The position numbers and the translations under genes were made by a program. The notes under the pieces are model-generated. The model ran no database searches, had not been told where the DNA came from, and worked only from the letters and a program-made list of their open reading frames with translations. Source: Paenibacillus alkalitolerans (GTDB taxonomy: Bacteria; Bacillota; Bacilli; Paenibacillales; YIM-B00363). From it: a DNA stretch of 64,000 bases. The DNA lies in NCBI RefSeq assembly GCF_016482785.1, contig NZ_JAEMXM010000002.1, positions 487,102-551,101 on the forward strand, written 5' to 3'. Shown in pieces: positions 1-8,650 of the stretch (positions are counted from its first letter, which is position 1; each line of letters opens with the position of its first letter).

Positions 1-125
1 ATGTGTCCCTCGTGCAAATATCCCATGGTAGGAACAAAGCCGACGGTTCGGCTGCCGCTTTTTACTTGTTGCAAATGAAGTTTATAATCTCCGATCGTTC
101 GCAGCACTTTCACAAGCGAATCCAC
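1..125 (-). CDS. panC: pantoate--beta-alanine ligase, N-terminal fragment (cut by window edge)
   Basis: The first 41 codons are visible and the gene runs off the left edge. The product would condense pantoate with beta-alanine, using ATP, to make pantothenate. The visible peptide holds the family's N-terminal nucleotide-binding signature, FVPTMGYLHEGH, where the HxGH-type His residues contact ATP. I chose the GTG at 125 because a GGCGG-rich ribosome-binding site lies just before it and the panB stop codon (135-137) lies only 10 bases upstream, so the two genes are probably co-transcribed. The order panB-panC matches Bacillus. The identification is firm; the C-terminal domain is not seen. Confidence 0.9.
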   Translation of the reverse strand, partial: MDSLVKVLRTIGDYKLHLQQVKSGSRTVGFVPTMGYLHEGH

Positions 126-134
126 CCCGCCGCC

Positions 135-1001
135 TTATTTCGATTTAACGCTGCCGTATAATTGTTTCGCCGCTTCCTCGTCCATGTGAAACGCGTGCCG
201 CTCCGACGGGAAGCTGCGGGATTTTACATCGGCTACATAGGCGTTGATTGCGTTCTTGATATGTTCCCCGACGTTCGCGTACGTTTGAACGAATTTCTTC
301 TCGGCAGGCTCATCGGAGTATTGAAGCAGGTCGTGAAATACAAGCACCTGCCCGTCGCAGCGGCTCCCCGAGCCGATACCGATCGTCGGGATCGACAGCC
401 GCTCCGTCACGAGCGCCGACAGTTCATCGGTTACAAGCTCGAGCACGAGCGCAAACGCTCCCGCATCTTCCAACGCCAGCGCGTCCTCGATCAGTTTGTT
501 CGCTTCCTCGTTTTGTTTTCCTTGCACCTTATATCCGCCGATCGCGTGCACCGATTGGGGCGTCAGCCCAAGGTGCGCCATTACGGGAACGCCGGCGCGG
601 GCCGCCGCGCGCACCGCGGGCAATACTTCCGTGCCGCCCTCCAGCTTTACGGCCTTCGCCCCGCCGTCCTGCATCAAGCGCAGCACGTTCCTCAGCGTTT
701 CGTCCACACTGCCGTGGTACGTGAGAAACGGCATATCGGCAACGACGAACGGAATGGTGACGGCACGGCTCACCAGCTCCGTATGGTACACCATGTGGTC
801 AAGCGTGACGGAAAGCGTCGTCTCCCGGCCTTGCACCACATTCCCTAAAGAATCGCCTACCAGGATCATATCGACCCCTGCGGCTTCGGCGAGTCTCGCG
901 GAAGGGAAATCGTACGCCGTAACCATAGAGATCGGTTCGCCCTTCTTCTTCATCGCCCGCAATTTGGCCGTCGTTATCGGCTTCCTTTGTTGTTCCGTCA
1001 T
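135..1001 (-). CDS. panB: 3-methyl-2-oxobutanoate hydroxymethyltransferase
   Basis: 288 residues, the usual PanB length. The enzyme transfers a hydroxymethyl group from methylene-tetrahydrofolate to 2-oxoisovalerate, the first committed step of pantothenate synthesis. The TIM-barrel signatures are visible: VTAYDFPSA near residue 25, the metal and substrate segment LVGDSLGNVVQG near 47, and KLEGG near 120. I chose the ATG at 1001 because GGAGG lies at good spacing before it and the conserved PITTAKLRAMK begins just after. The longer open frame back to 1091 has no ribosome-binding site and an unrelated sequence. It is followed directly by panC. A 305-bp gap separates it from birA upstream and carries a likely promoter, so pan genes can be expressed separately from the birA group. 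Confidence 0.95.
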   Translation of the reverse strand: MTEQQRKPITTAKLRAMKKKGEPISMVTAYDFPSARLAEAAGVDMILVGDSLGNVVQGRETTLSVTLDHMVYHTELVSRAVTIPFVVADMPFLTYHGSVDETLRNVLRLMQDGGAKAVKLEGGTEVLPAVRAAARAGVPVMAHLGLTPQSVHAIGGYKVQGKQNEEANKLIEDALALEDAGAFALVLELVTDELSALVTERLSIPTIGIGSGSRCDGQVLVFHDLLQYSDEPAEKKFVQTYANVGEHIKNAINAYVADVKSRSFPSERHAFHMDEEAAKQLYGSVKSK

Positions 1002-1248
1002 CGGGTTTTCCTCCTTCGTTTTCATAAGCCAACAAGGTTTTTGCAGCAAAAAAAAACCTTTTTGGCCTGAAACCAAAAGGGTCCCGCACAAAAAGATATC
1101 GTACGTAAAAAGCGGTGTACTGGTCTTTCTGTCTCGGTCCGTTTCGGCTCAGAGCAGAATATGAAACAATTGCGCGATTGCGTTTCGATTGCCGGCGCGG
1201 TACGGTTCTTCTTTGAAAGATACCGTCCGCGAGCAAACTTTAGTTGTA

Positions 1249-1275
1249 GTATACCATGTATTTCCGGAATGTACA
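1249..1275 (-). promoter_or_regulatory. candidate extended -10 promoter for panB-panC
   Basis: The minus strand reads TATACT at 1254-1249, preceded by TG with one base between (an extended -10), with a weak -35 TGTACA at 1275-1270 only 15 bases upstream. It lies in the 1002-1306 birA-panB gap, about 245 bases before the panB start. I see no terminator, RNA gene or small ORF in the rest of that gap. A 9-bp inverted repeat (AAGGTTTTT and its complement, about 1035-1061) is AT-rich and has no U-run after it on the minus strand. Confidence 0.4.
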
Positions 1276-1306
1276 CCGGGTATTCGGCAAGAACCGGGGA
1301 TCGCGA

Positions 1307-2278
1307 TTACACGGGCTGCAAGTCTCCGGAGTATAACGTATACGACTGCCCGTCCTCGCTCTTCACAAGCAGCGCTCCATCCTCCGTAATGCCTTCCGCC
1401 CGCCCTGTGACCGGGCCATGTGCGGTTTGCACGGATACGGCAGCCCCCAGGGTGCAGGTCAGCGCTTCCCACAAATTACGAATCGGCGCGAAACCTTCCG
1501 CCAGATACAACTCATACAATGTTTCGAATTGATCGAAAAACTCTGCGATCAGCCGTTCCCTGGAGACGGCGCGCCCGCCGCGCTCGATTTTTAACGATGT
1601 CGCCTTGGAACGAAGCTCCTCCGGGAATTGTTCCTTCTCCAAATTCACGCTCACTCCAACTCCTGCAATCATCGCCGTAACCGTGTCCGCTTCCGCAATG
1701 GACTCCACAAGAATGCCGCTAGTCTTCCGTCCGCCGATCATTATGTCATTAGGCCACTTGATGCGGGCGTCGAGCTCCGCTGTGCGCCGAATGGCGCGGC
1801 ACAGCGCCACGGAAATGAGCAGCGTCATATGAGGCGCGCGTTTAAAGGGGAGCCCGGGCTTGATAATAAAACTCATCCATATGCCCTTCCCCGCGGGAGA
1901 ATGCCAGCTGCGGCCCATTCGTCCTCGTCCCGACGTCTGCTGCTCGGCCAAGTACACCGCGCCCTCCGGCGCGCCCGCCAACAGCGCTTCATGAGCGACG
2001 TTCTGCGTCGAATCAACCGAGTCCGAAATATGTACGGTACGGCCGAATACGCGTGTGCGGAGCATGGAAAGCAGCGCAGAAAGCTGAAGCCTTTCCGGCT
2101 CCTGCAGCAGCCGGTAACCGACCCGGGGAGACGACTCGAACCGGTAACCTTCCGCTTGAAGACGGCGAATACGTTTCCATACCGCCGTTCGGCTGATGCC
2201 GAGTATTTGGGACAACCGCTCGCCCGATACGAATTCGCCCTTCGAATCCGCAAATATGTCTAATATCGTATCGTTCAC
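1307..2278 (-). CDS. birA: bifunctional biotin--[acetyl-CoA-carboxylase] ligase / biotin operon repressor
   Basis: 323 residues. The N-terminal 60 residues are a winged-helix DNA-binding domain (QILGISRTAVWKRIRRL). The centre carries the biotin protein ligase signature QTSGRGRMGRSWHSPAGKG (about 110-130) and KWPNDI (about 175), and a small SH3-like C-terminal domain follows. The enzyme makes biotinyl-AMP and transfers biotin to carrier lysines. The DNA-binding domain implies it also represses biotin genes, none of which lie in this window. The start is a GTG whose last two bases overlap the TGA of cca (GTGA), typical of translational coupling. Placement between cca and panB is the same as in B. 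subtilis. Confidence 0.95.
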   Translation of the reverse strand: MNDTILDIFADSKGEFVSGERLSQILGISRTAVWKRIRRLQAEGYRFESSPRVGYRLLQEPERLQLSALLSMLRTRVFGRTVHISDSVDSTQNVAHEALLAGAPEGAVYLAEQQTSGRGRMGRSWHSPAGKGIWMSFIIKPGLPFKRAPHMTLLISVALCRAIRRTAELDARIKWPNDIMIGGRKTSGILVESIAEADTVTAMIAGVGVSVNLEKEQFPEELRSKATSLKIERGGRAVSRERLIAEFFDQFETLYELYLAEGFAPIRNLWEALTCTLGAAVSVQTAHGPVTGRAEGITEDGALLVKSEDGQSYTLYSGDLQPV

Positions 2279-3564
2279 TGCTGCGAATCTCCTTCTTCCG
2301 CCATTTCGCGGGCGCGCGCAATCAATGCGCCGCTTTCGTTAGGAACTCTGTTTAAAGACGCTTCGAACAACAGTCTCTTTAATAGATGGCTTAGCCATGG
2401 ACCGCCCTTCTTGTTCAAAGCTTCCATCAGCGTACGGCCGTCGACGGCAAGCTCGCTTAAGGCCGTGACGCCCATCTCTTCAAGCCACCGGCATCCGTGC
2501 TCGGCATAAGGGCTTGTCCACCGGTAACCGTCGTAGGCTTGAAGCGCGGATGCTATGGGAAGCCAACGAACAGCCGTTTCTTTCGCGAAGCCGACTACCG
2601 CTGTTTTCCAAGCGGACTCGGCGTGCTGCGCGGGTACGGTCGATAACGTGTCATGCAATCCGATAAGCTTCTGCGCGTCTTCCGCGAAAGCGCGCGAACC
2701 GCGAAGTGACGACACCGCCCCGCTCGCTTCGGAAGCGCTCAATCCCATGCGGTGGAGCCAGAGTGCCCAACGCTGGATCGTATCGGGCAAGCGCGGCAGC
2801 TCCGTCAACGGATCGGCGTCCGAATCGACGACGCCAAGCTGCCGCGGAAAGCGAAGCCGCGTCTTCGTCCACCGGAGTAATTCGCTTTCCGCAAGCAGCC
2901 GTACGGCCCGATACGGGTCGGCGCCCGACATCATTCGTTCGAGCTCCATTCGAACCCGCTCCATGGCGATACGGGAAAGCCCGGGAGCGCCGGCGAGCGC
3001 TTCTCTCCATGTCCGTTCGTCCACCGTAAGCTTATATTCTGCGGCGAACCGCACGCAGCGCAGCATGCGAAGCGCGTCTTCTCCGAACCGCAGGGCGGGG
3101 TCTCCTACGCAGCGCAGCACTTTCCGCTCCAGGTCTTCGCTGCCGCCGTACGGATCGATTAGTGTGCCGTCCACGCTCAACGCCATGGCGTTCATTGTAA
3201 AGTCCCGCCGCTCCAAATCGCCTTCTATAGAGTCGATGAATGAGACGGTGTCCGGCCGCCTCCCGTCCGTGTACTCCGATTCCGCCCGGAACGTGGTCAC
3301 TTCGAATGTGAACCCGCCGGAACGAACGGTGACCGTACCGTGCTGCAGCCCCGTCGGTATGGCGTCCGGGTACAGCTCCAGCACTTGCCCCGGGGTTGCG
3401 GAGCTTGCGATGTCCACATCCTTCAAAGCGCGTCCGAGCACAGAATCCCGGACACAGCCGCCGACAAAATAAGCCGCGTACCCGGCCCGGTTCAACCGCC
3501 GCAGCACTTCAAGTCCGGCTTTGCCCAATTCGGTTTGAAATAGACGCGCAAAAGGATTGCTCAT
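2275..3564 (-). CDS. cca: CCA tRNA nucleotidyltransferase
   Basis: 429 residues. It adds or repairs the 3'-CCA end of tRNAs; the tRNA-Pro gene in this window does not encode CCA, which fits. The class II nucleotidyltransferase head is visible: YFVGGCVRDSVLGR near residue 30, then the catalytic acidic pair in KDVDIASSA. RRDFTMNA and the RRxDxxxN-type recognition segment follow, then the helical body and tail. The ATG at 3564 overlaps the bshA stop as ATGA; the extra codons upstream to 3591 lie inside bshA and are rejected. It is part of the dapB-to-birA gene chain, with no gap on either side. Confidence 0.95.
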   Translation of the reverse strand: MSNPFARLFQTELGKAGLEVLRRLNRAGYAAYFVGGCVRDSVLGRALKDVDIASSATPGQVLELYPDAIPTGLQHGTVTVRSGGFTFEVTTFRAESEYTDGRRPDTVSFIDSIEGDLERRDFTMNAMALSVDGTLIDPYGGSEDLERKVLRCVGDPALRFGEDALRMLRCVRFAAEYKLTVDERTWREALAGAPGLSRIAMERVRMELERMMSGADPYRAVRLLAESELLRWTKTRLRFPRQLGVVDSDADPLTELPRLPDTIQRWALWLHRMGLSASEASGAVSSLRGSRAFAEDAQKLIGLHDTLSTVPAQHAESAWKTAVVGFAKETAVRWLPIASALQAYDGYRWTSPYAEHGCRWLEEMGVTALSELAVDGRTLMEALNKKGGPWLSHLLKRLLFEASLNRVPNESGALIARAREMAEEGDSQQ

Positions 3565-4718
3565 TCGACCGACAACACCCGCTCCTTGCATTCATTCAGT
3601 ACCCGGAAATATATATCTTCATATTGCTTCATGATCAAATCGTTGCAAAAGTCGTTTCTTGCACGATGGATGCATGCCTTGGACATGCGCTCATACAACT
3701 CGTTGTCGCCGAGAAGCTGCAGCGCGAAATCGGCCATCGCTTTCGTGTCTCCGACCTCGGTCAAATAACCGGTTTCGCCGTGAGTCACGACTTCGGGAAT
3801 GCCGCCCGTCATCGAGCCGATCGTGGGCACGCCGCACGCCATCGCTTCCAGCGCGACAAGTCCGAAGCTCTCCTTCTCCGACGGCAGCAGCATAATATCC
3901 GCTACCGACAGCAGTTCGGCCACTTCGTCCTGCTTGCCCAAGAAGAGCACGCGTTCGCTTAGTCCCATCTCCTTCACCCTGGTCATGGTGCGGGCCATCT
4001 CCGGACCTTCTCCGATAAATACAAGCCGTGAAGGGATTTTCTCATTGACTCGGCGGAATACGTCCACCACATCTCCCACACGTTTCACCGGACGGAAATT
4101 GGACACGTGCATCAATATTTTCTCGCCTCGCGGGGCGAAATCGCACCGGTATTTCGAGCAGTCGCGCGGATAATATACTCTCTTATCGACGAAATTGTAG
4201 GTCAAATCGATATCGCGCGTAATATTCAAGCGCTCGCGCGTCTCGCGAATGAGATCGAGCGATACCGCCGTAACCGCGTCGCTGTTGTTAATGCCCAGAC
4301 GAATCAAATCGCTCATGCTTTCATCCTGCGCCAATATGGTGATGTCCGTGCCGTGAAGCGTCGTCACCACTTTCAAGCTCCCTCCGACCATGCCCTTCGC
4401 GATGTACGCGCATACGGCGTGCGGAATCGCGTAATGTACGTGCAATATGTCGAGGTTTTGCATCTTGGCGACTTGCGCCATCTTCGCCGCCAGCGACAAG
4501 TCGTAAGGCGGATATTTGAACGCGTGATAATCCGTTGTTTCCACTTCGTGATAATAGATGTTTTTATGATAACCGCCTAATCTAAACGGCATGCTGTGCG
4601 TAATAAAGTGCACGCTGTGGCCCAGCTCCGCGAGCAGTTTCCCCAACTCCGTTGCCACAACCCCGGATCCGCCCAGCGACGGGTAACAGGTAATGCCGAT
4701 GTTCAACCTCTGTTTCAT
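3561..4718 (-). CDS. bshA: N-acetyl-alpha-D-glucosaminyl L-malate synthase (bacillithiol synthesis)
   Basis: 385 residues, a GT4-family retaining glycosyltransferase with two Rossmann domains. It joins UDP-GlcNAc to L-malate, the first step of bacillithiol synthesis. Visible features include the N-terminal GGSGVVATEL loop, HVHYAIPH, and the C-terminal nucleotide-sugar site EKESFGLVALEAMACG with its E-x7-E motif near 290. The ATG at 4718 is preceded by GGGAGG at 7-base spacing; upstream codons back to 4739 lack support. It sits next to bshB1, which performs the next step, so the two are surely co-expressed. Confidence 0.95.
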   Translation of the reverse strand: MKQRLNIGITCYPSLGGSGVVATELGKLLAELGHSVHFITHSMPFRLGGYHKNIYYHEVETTDYHAFKYPPYDLSLAAKMAQVAKMQNLDILHVHYAIPHAVCAYIAKGMVGGSLKVVTTLHGTDITILAQDESMSDLIRLGINNSDAVTAVSLDLIRETRERLNITRDIDLTYNFVDKRVYYPRDCSKYRCDFAPRGEKILMHVSNFRPVKRVGDVVDVFRRVNEKIPSRLVFIGEGPEMARTMTRVKEMGLSERVLFLGKQDEVAELLSVADIMLLPSEKESFGLVALEAMACGVPTIGSMTGGIPEVVTHGETGYLTEVGDTKAMADFALQLLGDNELYERMSKACIHRARNDFCNDLIMKQYEDIYFRVLNECKERVLSVE

Positions 4719-4756
4719 CCCAACACCTCCCGTATCCATACTTATACATCTGCTGT

Positions 4757-5458
4757 TTAAAAAAGACTTACGGTAACCGGCACTTTGGACACGAAACCTT
4801 CCGCAAACCGCACTCCTATTTTCCCGCCGAGCAGCGCGTCCCGCTGCTCCACCCGCTCCAAGTAGCCTTGATTGAGCGGCGTGCTCACCACATCCGCGCC
4901 TTCTCGCTCGAACTGGCTCCGGTACGCACGCAGCGACTGTCTCTTCCGGTCATATACACCGGTTACGTCGACTGCCGCATCGGCTGCAAAGATATCGTTA
5001 ATAAAATAAAAATAAATGCGTTCCACCGTCCACGCGGGCGTATCGGAAGCATATTTGCGCAGCTTGGCGTTGAACAGCGCCTCTTGCATCAGCTCGCTGC
5101 AAGCGACATGATCCGGGTGGCGGTCCTGCCAGTAAGGAACGAACACAAGTCTCGGGCGGCAGTTCCGGATTTCGCGGACAATCCGCTCCAGATGGCTTTC
5201 CGTTACCCGCAGTCCCCGGTCCGGGAGCTGCAGGCATGAACGGTAAGCAAGTCCGAGCGCCTCCGCTGCGGCGCTTGCTTCTTGCATCCTTGTCGGCACA
5301 TCTCCGTTTGACGACATTTCCGCTTGGGTCAAATCGCAAATGCCGATGCGGTAACCGGCATCGGTGTGCTTCGCGATCGTTCCGGCCATCCCGATTTCCA
5401 CATCGTCCGGATGCGCTCCGAAGGCCAAAATATCCAGCGCGAGCGGATGCGGACTCAT
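4757..5458 (-). CDS. bshB1: bacillithiol biosynthesis deacetylase BshB1
   Basis: 233 residues, PIG-L/LmbE-family zinc deacetylase. It removes the acetyl group from GlcNAc-malate to give GlcN-malate in bacillithiol synthesis. The metal-binding signature AHPDDVEIG is near residue 13, and the second metal motif HPDHVACSE is near 110. The start at 5458 overlaps the mgsA stop as ATGA; the longer frame upstream lies inside mgsA. A 38-base spacer separates it from bshA. BshC, the last enzyme, is not in the window and in Bacillus is encoded elsewhere. Confidence 0.95.
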   Translation of the reverse strand: MSPHPLALDILAFGAHPDDVEIGMAGTIAKHTDAGYRIGICDLTQAEMSSNGDVPTRMQEASAAAEALGLAYRSCLQLPDRGLRVTESHLERIVREIRNCRPRLVFVPYWQDRHPDHVACSELMQEALFNAKLRKYASDTPAWTVERIYFYFINDIFAADAAVDVTGVYDRKRQSLRAYRSQFEREGADVVSTPLNQGYLERVEQRDALLGGKIGVRFAEGFVSKVPVTVSLF

Positions 5459-5874
5459 GCCCGGTCCTCCGGCGTCATCGGATGCACGACGGCGCGCCAA
5501 GCGAAATCTCCGCGCTCGAGCGCCTTGACCAATATTTCCGCCGTCCCGAAATTCGTCGCGAGCGGAATATTATGAACGTCGCTTAAACGGAGCAGCGCGA
5601 TGATATCCGGTTCGTGCGGCTGCGCCATGAGCGGGTCCCGAAAGAAAAGAATTAGGTCCATTTCGTTCTGGGCCACCATCGCCCCGATTTGCTGATCTCC
5701 GCCGAGCGGACCCGAAAGGAACCGGTGCACTTTCAGTTTGGTGCTTTCCATGATTCGCTTTCCCGTTGTGCCCGTCGCATACAATTGATGTTTTTGCAGC
5801 ACATGCTCGTAAGCTACGGCAAAATCGACCATGTCGTCTTTCTTGCGGTCGTGTGCGATTAACGCGATGTTCAT
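5455..5874 (-). CDS. mgsA: methylglyoxal synthase
   Basis: 139 residues, the standard length. It converts dihydroxyacetone phosphate to methylglyoxal and phosphate, a bypass of lower glycolysis. The phosphate-binding TGTTGKRI segment is near residue 45, and the catalytic-aspartate motif [11 protein letters not shown] is near 63. The gene overlaps bshB1 by four bases and follows dapB by 17. Bacillithiol is a cofactor for methylglyoxal detoxification, so its position beside bshA and bshB1 makes functional sense. Confidence 0.95.
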   Translation of the reverse strand: MNIALIAHDRKKDDMVDFAVAYEHVLQKHQLYATGTTGKRIMESTKLKVHRFLSGPLGGDQQIGAMVAQNEMDLILFFRDPLMAQPHEPDIIALLRLSDVHNIPLATNFGTAEILVKALERGDFAWRAVVHPMTPEDRA

Positions 5875-5891
5875 GAACGGTCGCCTCCAAG

Positions 5892-6698
5892 TTAATCCAT
5901 CAAATGTTCGAAACCGTATATTAACCCTTTGATGTCCATCACTTTATGTATGGCCGTCTTCACTCCCGGCATATAGCCTGCCCGATCGTACGAATCGTGG
6001 CGTATTTTCAGCGTTTGGCCGAATGCGCCGAACACGACCTCCTGCTGCGCGAAGACGCCCGGCAGGCGCACGCTGTGAATGCGGAAGCCGTCGTAGTACG
6101 CTCCCCTGGCGCCTTCCAGCGTCTCGTGTTCGTTCGGGTTGCCCTGCTTTAGCTCCTGCCGTGTCTGCGAAATGAGCTCGGCGGTTTTGATAGATGTGCC
6201 TGACGGCGCATCCAGCTTCTGGTCGCCGTGATATTCGATAATTTCGACGTGCGGAAAATATTTTGCGGCTTCCTGCGAAAACTTCATCATTAGAATGGCC
6301 CCGATCGAGAAATTCGGAGCGATCAATCCGCCGATACCCGCTTCCTTGCACTGCTCGTCCAACGAGCGAATATCTGCGGGGGTAAACCCCGTCGTGCCCA
6401 TAACCGGACGAACTTTGTTTTTTATCGCGATTCGGGTATGTTCGGCCGCCAATTGAGGAGTTGTGAAATCGACCAGCACATCGGCCGATGCGCGCACCAA
6501 CGCATCGTCCAACTCGTCCGAAACGGTGACGCCGCATGCCGGCAATCCCGCAACCTCTCCGGCGTCACGCCCTTTCGAAGACGGCGAAACGGCGGCCGCC
6601 AAAACCAGTCCGGGGTCGCCGAGCACCATCTTCACCACTTCCCGCCCCATCCGGCCGCCTGCGCCGGAGACGGCGACTCGAATCGTTCGCTCGTTCAT
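5892..6698 (-). CDS. dapB: 4-hydroxy-tetrahydrodipicolinate reductase
   Basis: 268 residues. It reduces hydroxytetrahydrodipicolinate with NAD(P)H in the lysine/diaminopimelate pathway, which supplies cell wall and spore dipicolinate precursors. The N-terminal [10 protein letters not shown] nucleotide loop is visible, and the active-site stretch reads [15 protein letters not shown] near residue 155. The catalytic His and Lys are kept, but the second His of the common HH pair is Gly here. The ATG overlaps the stop of the upstream TPR gene as ATGA. Confidence 0.95.
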   Translation of the reverse strand: MNERTIRVAVSGAGGRMGREVVKMVLGDPGLVLAAAVSPSSKGRDAGEVAGLPACGVTVSDELDDALVRASADVLVDFTTPQLAAEHTRIAIKNKVRPVMGTTGFTPADIRSLDEQCKEAGIGGLIAPNFSIGAILMMKFSQEAAKYFPHVEIIEYHGDQKLDAPSGTSIKTAELISQTRQELKQGNPNEHETLEGARGAYYDGFRIHSVRLPGVFAQQEVVFGAFGQTLKIRHDSYDRAGYMPGVKTAIHKVMDIKGLIYGFEHLMD

Positions 6699-7219
6699 CG
6701 TTTATCCTCCAAATATGTGGCGAGTTTTGCCTTATATTGTTCAAGCAATTGTTGCGCCGTTCCATGCTCGGGATCCAATCGCAGCAATTCTTGCAGCGTG
6801 TGTACCGCTTCCCGGTATTCTTCCGCTCCCGCAAAAGCAGCCGCCAGCAGAACATAGTAGCTTTCTTCCAACGGATCCAACTCCAACGCCTGGCGCAAAT
6901 ACGCTACCGCGAGCAGACAGCCGCGTTTGTTTTGGTCGATCAGACGCTCCGCTTGCACTGCTAAATCTTTCGCCTCCAGCGTCTTCAAGTGAGCGTCGTA
7001 TTCCGGCTGCGCCGGCGCCAGCCTCTTTGCCGTCCGCGCATGGCGCAGCGCTTCGGCCAGTTTATTGCTGCGGGCGTAAGTTATTGAGAGCTTATAGTGG
7101 TAATCCGGGTTGTCCGGATCTTGCTCGATGGCTCTCAAGAACCATTCGACAGCCGCTTCGAAATGCTGCCCGAGAATGGACTCGTATGCTTTCTGCAATT
7201 CCGTTTCTCCGCCCATCAT
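6695..7219 (-). CDS. tetratricopeptide-repeat protein
   Basis: 174 residues made almost wholly of TPR helices: repeats near residues 5-38, 40-72, 100-130 and 132-165, with signatures such as AIEQDPDNPDYHYKL, RLAPAQPEYDAHL and LELDPLEESYYVL. There is no signal peptide or membrane segment, so it is a cytoplasmic scaffold-type protein of unknown partner. The start may be either of two adjacent ATGs (7219 or 7216); GGGAGG is better spaced for the second. Its stop overlaps the dapB start, so it is translated with the dapB operon. In B. subtilis this site between the ypjD-type gene and dapB has no TPR gene. Confidence 0.8.
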   Translation of the reverse strand: MMGGETELQKAYESILGQHFEAAVEWFLRAIEQDPDNPDYHYKLSITYARSNKLAEALRHARTAKRLAPAQPEYDAHLKTLEAKDLAVQAERLIDQNKRGCLLAVAYLRQALELDPLEESYYVLLAAAFAGAEEYREAVHTLQELLRLDPEHGTAQQLLEQYKAKLATYLEDKR

Positions 7220-7270
7220 CCATCCTCCCTTACCAGTTAAGGATGATGGTACAGCATATTCGCACAGTCA

Positions 7271-7603
7271 CTAATCTGTGTTCAATTTAGTCCATCTATC
7301 TTTGTCTCTCGTATTAAATTTGTGCATAACGGCGTCGTGCGCCTGCTGTAAATCGATTTGAAGCGAATTCGCAAAGCAAATTAATATAAACAAGATATCT
7401 CCAAGCTCATACTCGATAGAGTTTTCGGGCTCGTCCTTCTTCTTCGGTTTTTCCCCGAACGAATGGTTAACTTCCCTTGCCAGCTCTCCGACCTCTTCCG
7501 TCATCCGGGCAAGCATGGAGAGCGGAGAGAAATACCCTTCTTTGAATTGCGATATATATTCGTGTACTTCCTGCTGCATTTGTTTCATCGATTTGTCCGG
7601 CAC
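7271..7603 (-). CDS. ypjD: MazG-like nucleotide pyrophosphohydrolase (YpjD type)
   Basis: 110 residues, a single MazG-type all-alpha domain. Members hydrolyse nucleoside triphosphates to monophosphates and pyrophosphate, often clearing aberrant nucleotides. The metal-binding signature is present as EEVGELAREVN near residue 36 with a second acidic helix YELGDILFIL near 64, forming the ExxE...D pattern. I chose GTG at 7603, with GAAGGG eight bases upstream; an in-frame ATG at 7588 lacks a good site. A promoter with near-consensus elements is just upstream. It heads the run leading to dapB, as ypjD does in B. subtilis. Confidence 0.85.
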   Translation of the reverse strand: MPDKSMKQMQQEVHEYISQFKEGYFSPLSMLARMTEEVGELAREVNHSFGEKPKKKDEPENSIEYELGDILFILICFANSLQIDLQQAHDAVMHKFNTRDKDRWTKLNTD

Positions 7604-7641
7604 GCCTCGTTCCCTTCTTTCGCCTGTCCTCGGATAACCTT

Positions 7642-7670
7642 ATGTTAGCGCAAACGGACAAGGAGTACAA
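7642..7670 (-). promoter_or_regulatory. sigma-A-type promoter of the ypjD-dapB-bsh-birA gene run
   Basis: On the minus strand, -35 TTGTAC (7670-7665) and -10 TAACAT (7647-7642) are separated by exactly 17 bases. The site lies about 40 bases upstream of the chosen ypjD start, with nothing else on this strand between it and the divergent YitT-family gene. Confidence 0.6.
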
Positions 7671-7703
7671 GAATAGCGGGCACTTCTGAAGACGGCTGCC
7701 GTT

Positions 7704-7733
7704 TTGTTAGAGGATGCCGCCTCATGTTACAAT
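7704..7733 (+). promoter_or_regulatory. candidate promoter of the YitT-family gene
   Basis: TTGTTA (7704-7709) and TACAAT (7728-7733) are separated by 18 bases and lie 34 bases before the ATG at 7767. The promoter is divergent from that of ypjD, with the two -35 elements about 35 bases apart. Confidence 0.5.
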
Positions 7734-7766
7734 GACTTCATCGCAACGAAAAAAGAGGAGTCGCAT

Positions 7767-8648
7767 ATGAACCGCTGGATTTTACGTTTAGGAAACCAAC
7801 TGCTTCCGATTATGGTCGGAACGGCGATTTACTCGTTCGGCCTTCATTATTTTATTTTGCCAAACGAACTGATGGAGGGCGGAGTAACCGGGATTTCGAT
7901 CTTATTAAATTACATTTTGGGCATTCCGCTGTCTGTCTCTACTCTCGCACTGAATATACCGCTCTTCATTATCGGATGGAGAGTGCTCGGGAAGCGCGGA
8001 ATGTTTCTGACCGTATTCGGCACACTCTCCCTCTCGTTCTTCCTTTACATCATAGAGCTGTTGATTAATATGGGCTGGATTCGTCCGTTCGTAACGGAAG
8101 ACGATTATTTCTTAGCTACATTATATGCGGGATTGACGCTTGGAACCGGGTTGGGTATCGTGTTCCGGTTCGGAGGCACGACGGGCGGGGTGGACATTCT
8201 CGCCAGAATCGCAAATAAAACGAGGGGATGGAGCATAGGAAAGTTTTTCTTGATTTTTGACGCGCTCGTCATCGGCCTGTCGGTCTGGTACATCTCCATG
8301 GAACGTGCATTGTATACGCTCGTAGCCGTGTTCGTCGCAGCGAAGATCATCGATTTGATTCAACAAGGGGAATATGCCGCGCGGGCGTTTACCGTCATAA
8401 CGGAACACCCGCAGACGATCGCCGATGCCATCATGAAAGAGATGGACCGTGGTGTGACGCTAATATCCGCCAGAGGCGGCTTTACCGGGCAGCCGAAGGA
8501 AATGCTGTATTGCGTCGTGTATAGACACGAAACCCGCCGTCTCGAGCGTCTCGTCCGGCGGGTCGATCCGAAAGCGTTTATAATCGTGAGCGAAGTGCAG
8601 GATGTGCTCGGCGAAGGCTTTAAATCCGATGCCGAGCCCGCCCATTGA
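7767..8648 (+). CDS. ypjC: YitT/YpjC-family membrane protein with C-terminal DUF2179 domain
   Basis: 293 residues. About five to six hydrophobic helices fill residues 10-190 (for example YSFGLHYFILPNEL, GISILLNYILG and LTLGTGLGIVFRFGGTTGG). A soluble DUF2179-like tail with RGGFTGQPKEMLYCVV follows. The family is of unknown function; a transport or export role has been suggested for relatives. The ATG at 7767 has GAGGAG six bases upstream, and the extra codons to 7704 are promoter. Synteny with ypjA, ypjB and ypjD supports the YpjC name, though B. subtilis has several paralogues. It converges on ypjB with a two-base gap and no visible terminator. Confidence 0.85.
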   Translation: MNRWILRLGNQLLPIMVGTAIYSFGLHYFILPNELMEGGVTGISILLNYILGIPLSVSTLALNIPLFIIGWRVLGKRGMFLTVFGTLSLSFFLYIIELLINMGWIRPFVTEDDYFLATLYAGLTLGTGLGIVFRFGGTTGGVDILARIANKTRGWSIGKFFLIFDALVIGLSVWYISMERALYTLVAVFVAAKIIDLIQQGEYAARAFTVITEHPQTIADAIMKEMDRGVTLISARGGFTGQPKEMLYCVVYRHETRRLERLVRRVDPKAFIIVSEVQDVLGEGFKSDAEPAH

Positions 8649-8650
8649 TA

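Noticed and set aside
1035..1061. AT-rich inverted repeat upstream of panB as terminator
   Set aside because: Stem is AT-only apart from two pairs and no U-run follows on the minus strand.
5892..6698. Loss of a catalytic His in DapB
   Set aside because: On alignment by the Lys of the KLDAPSGT motif, the catalytic His is kept; only the second, non-catalytic His is replaced by Gly.
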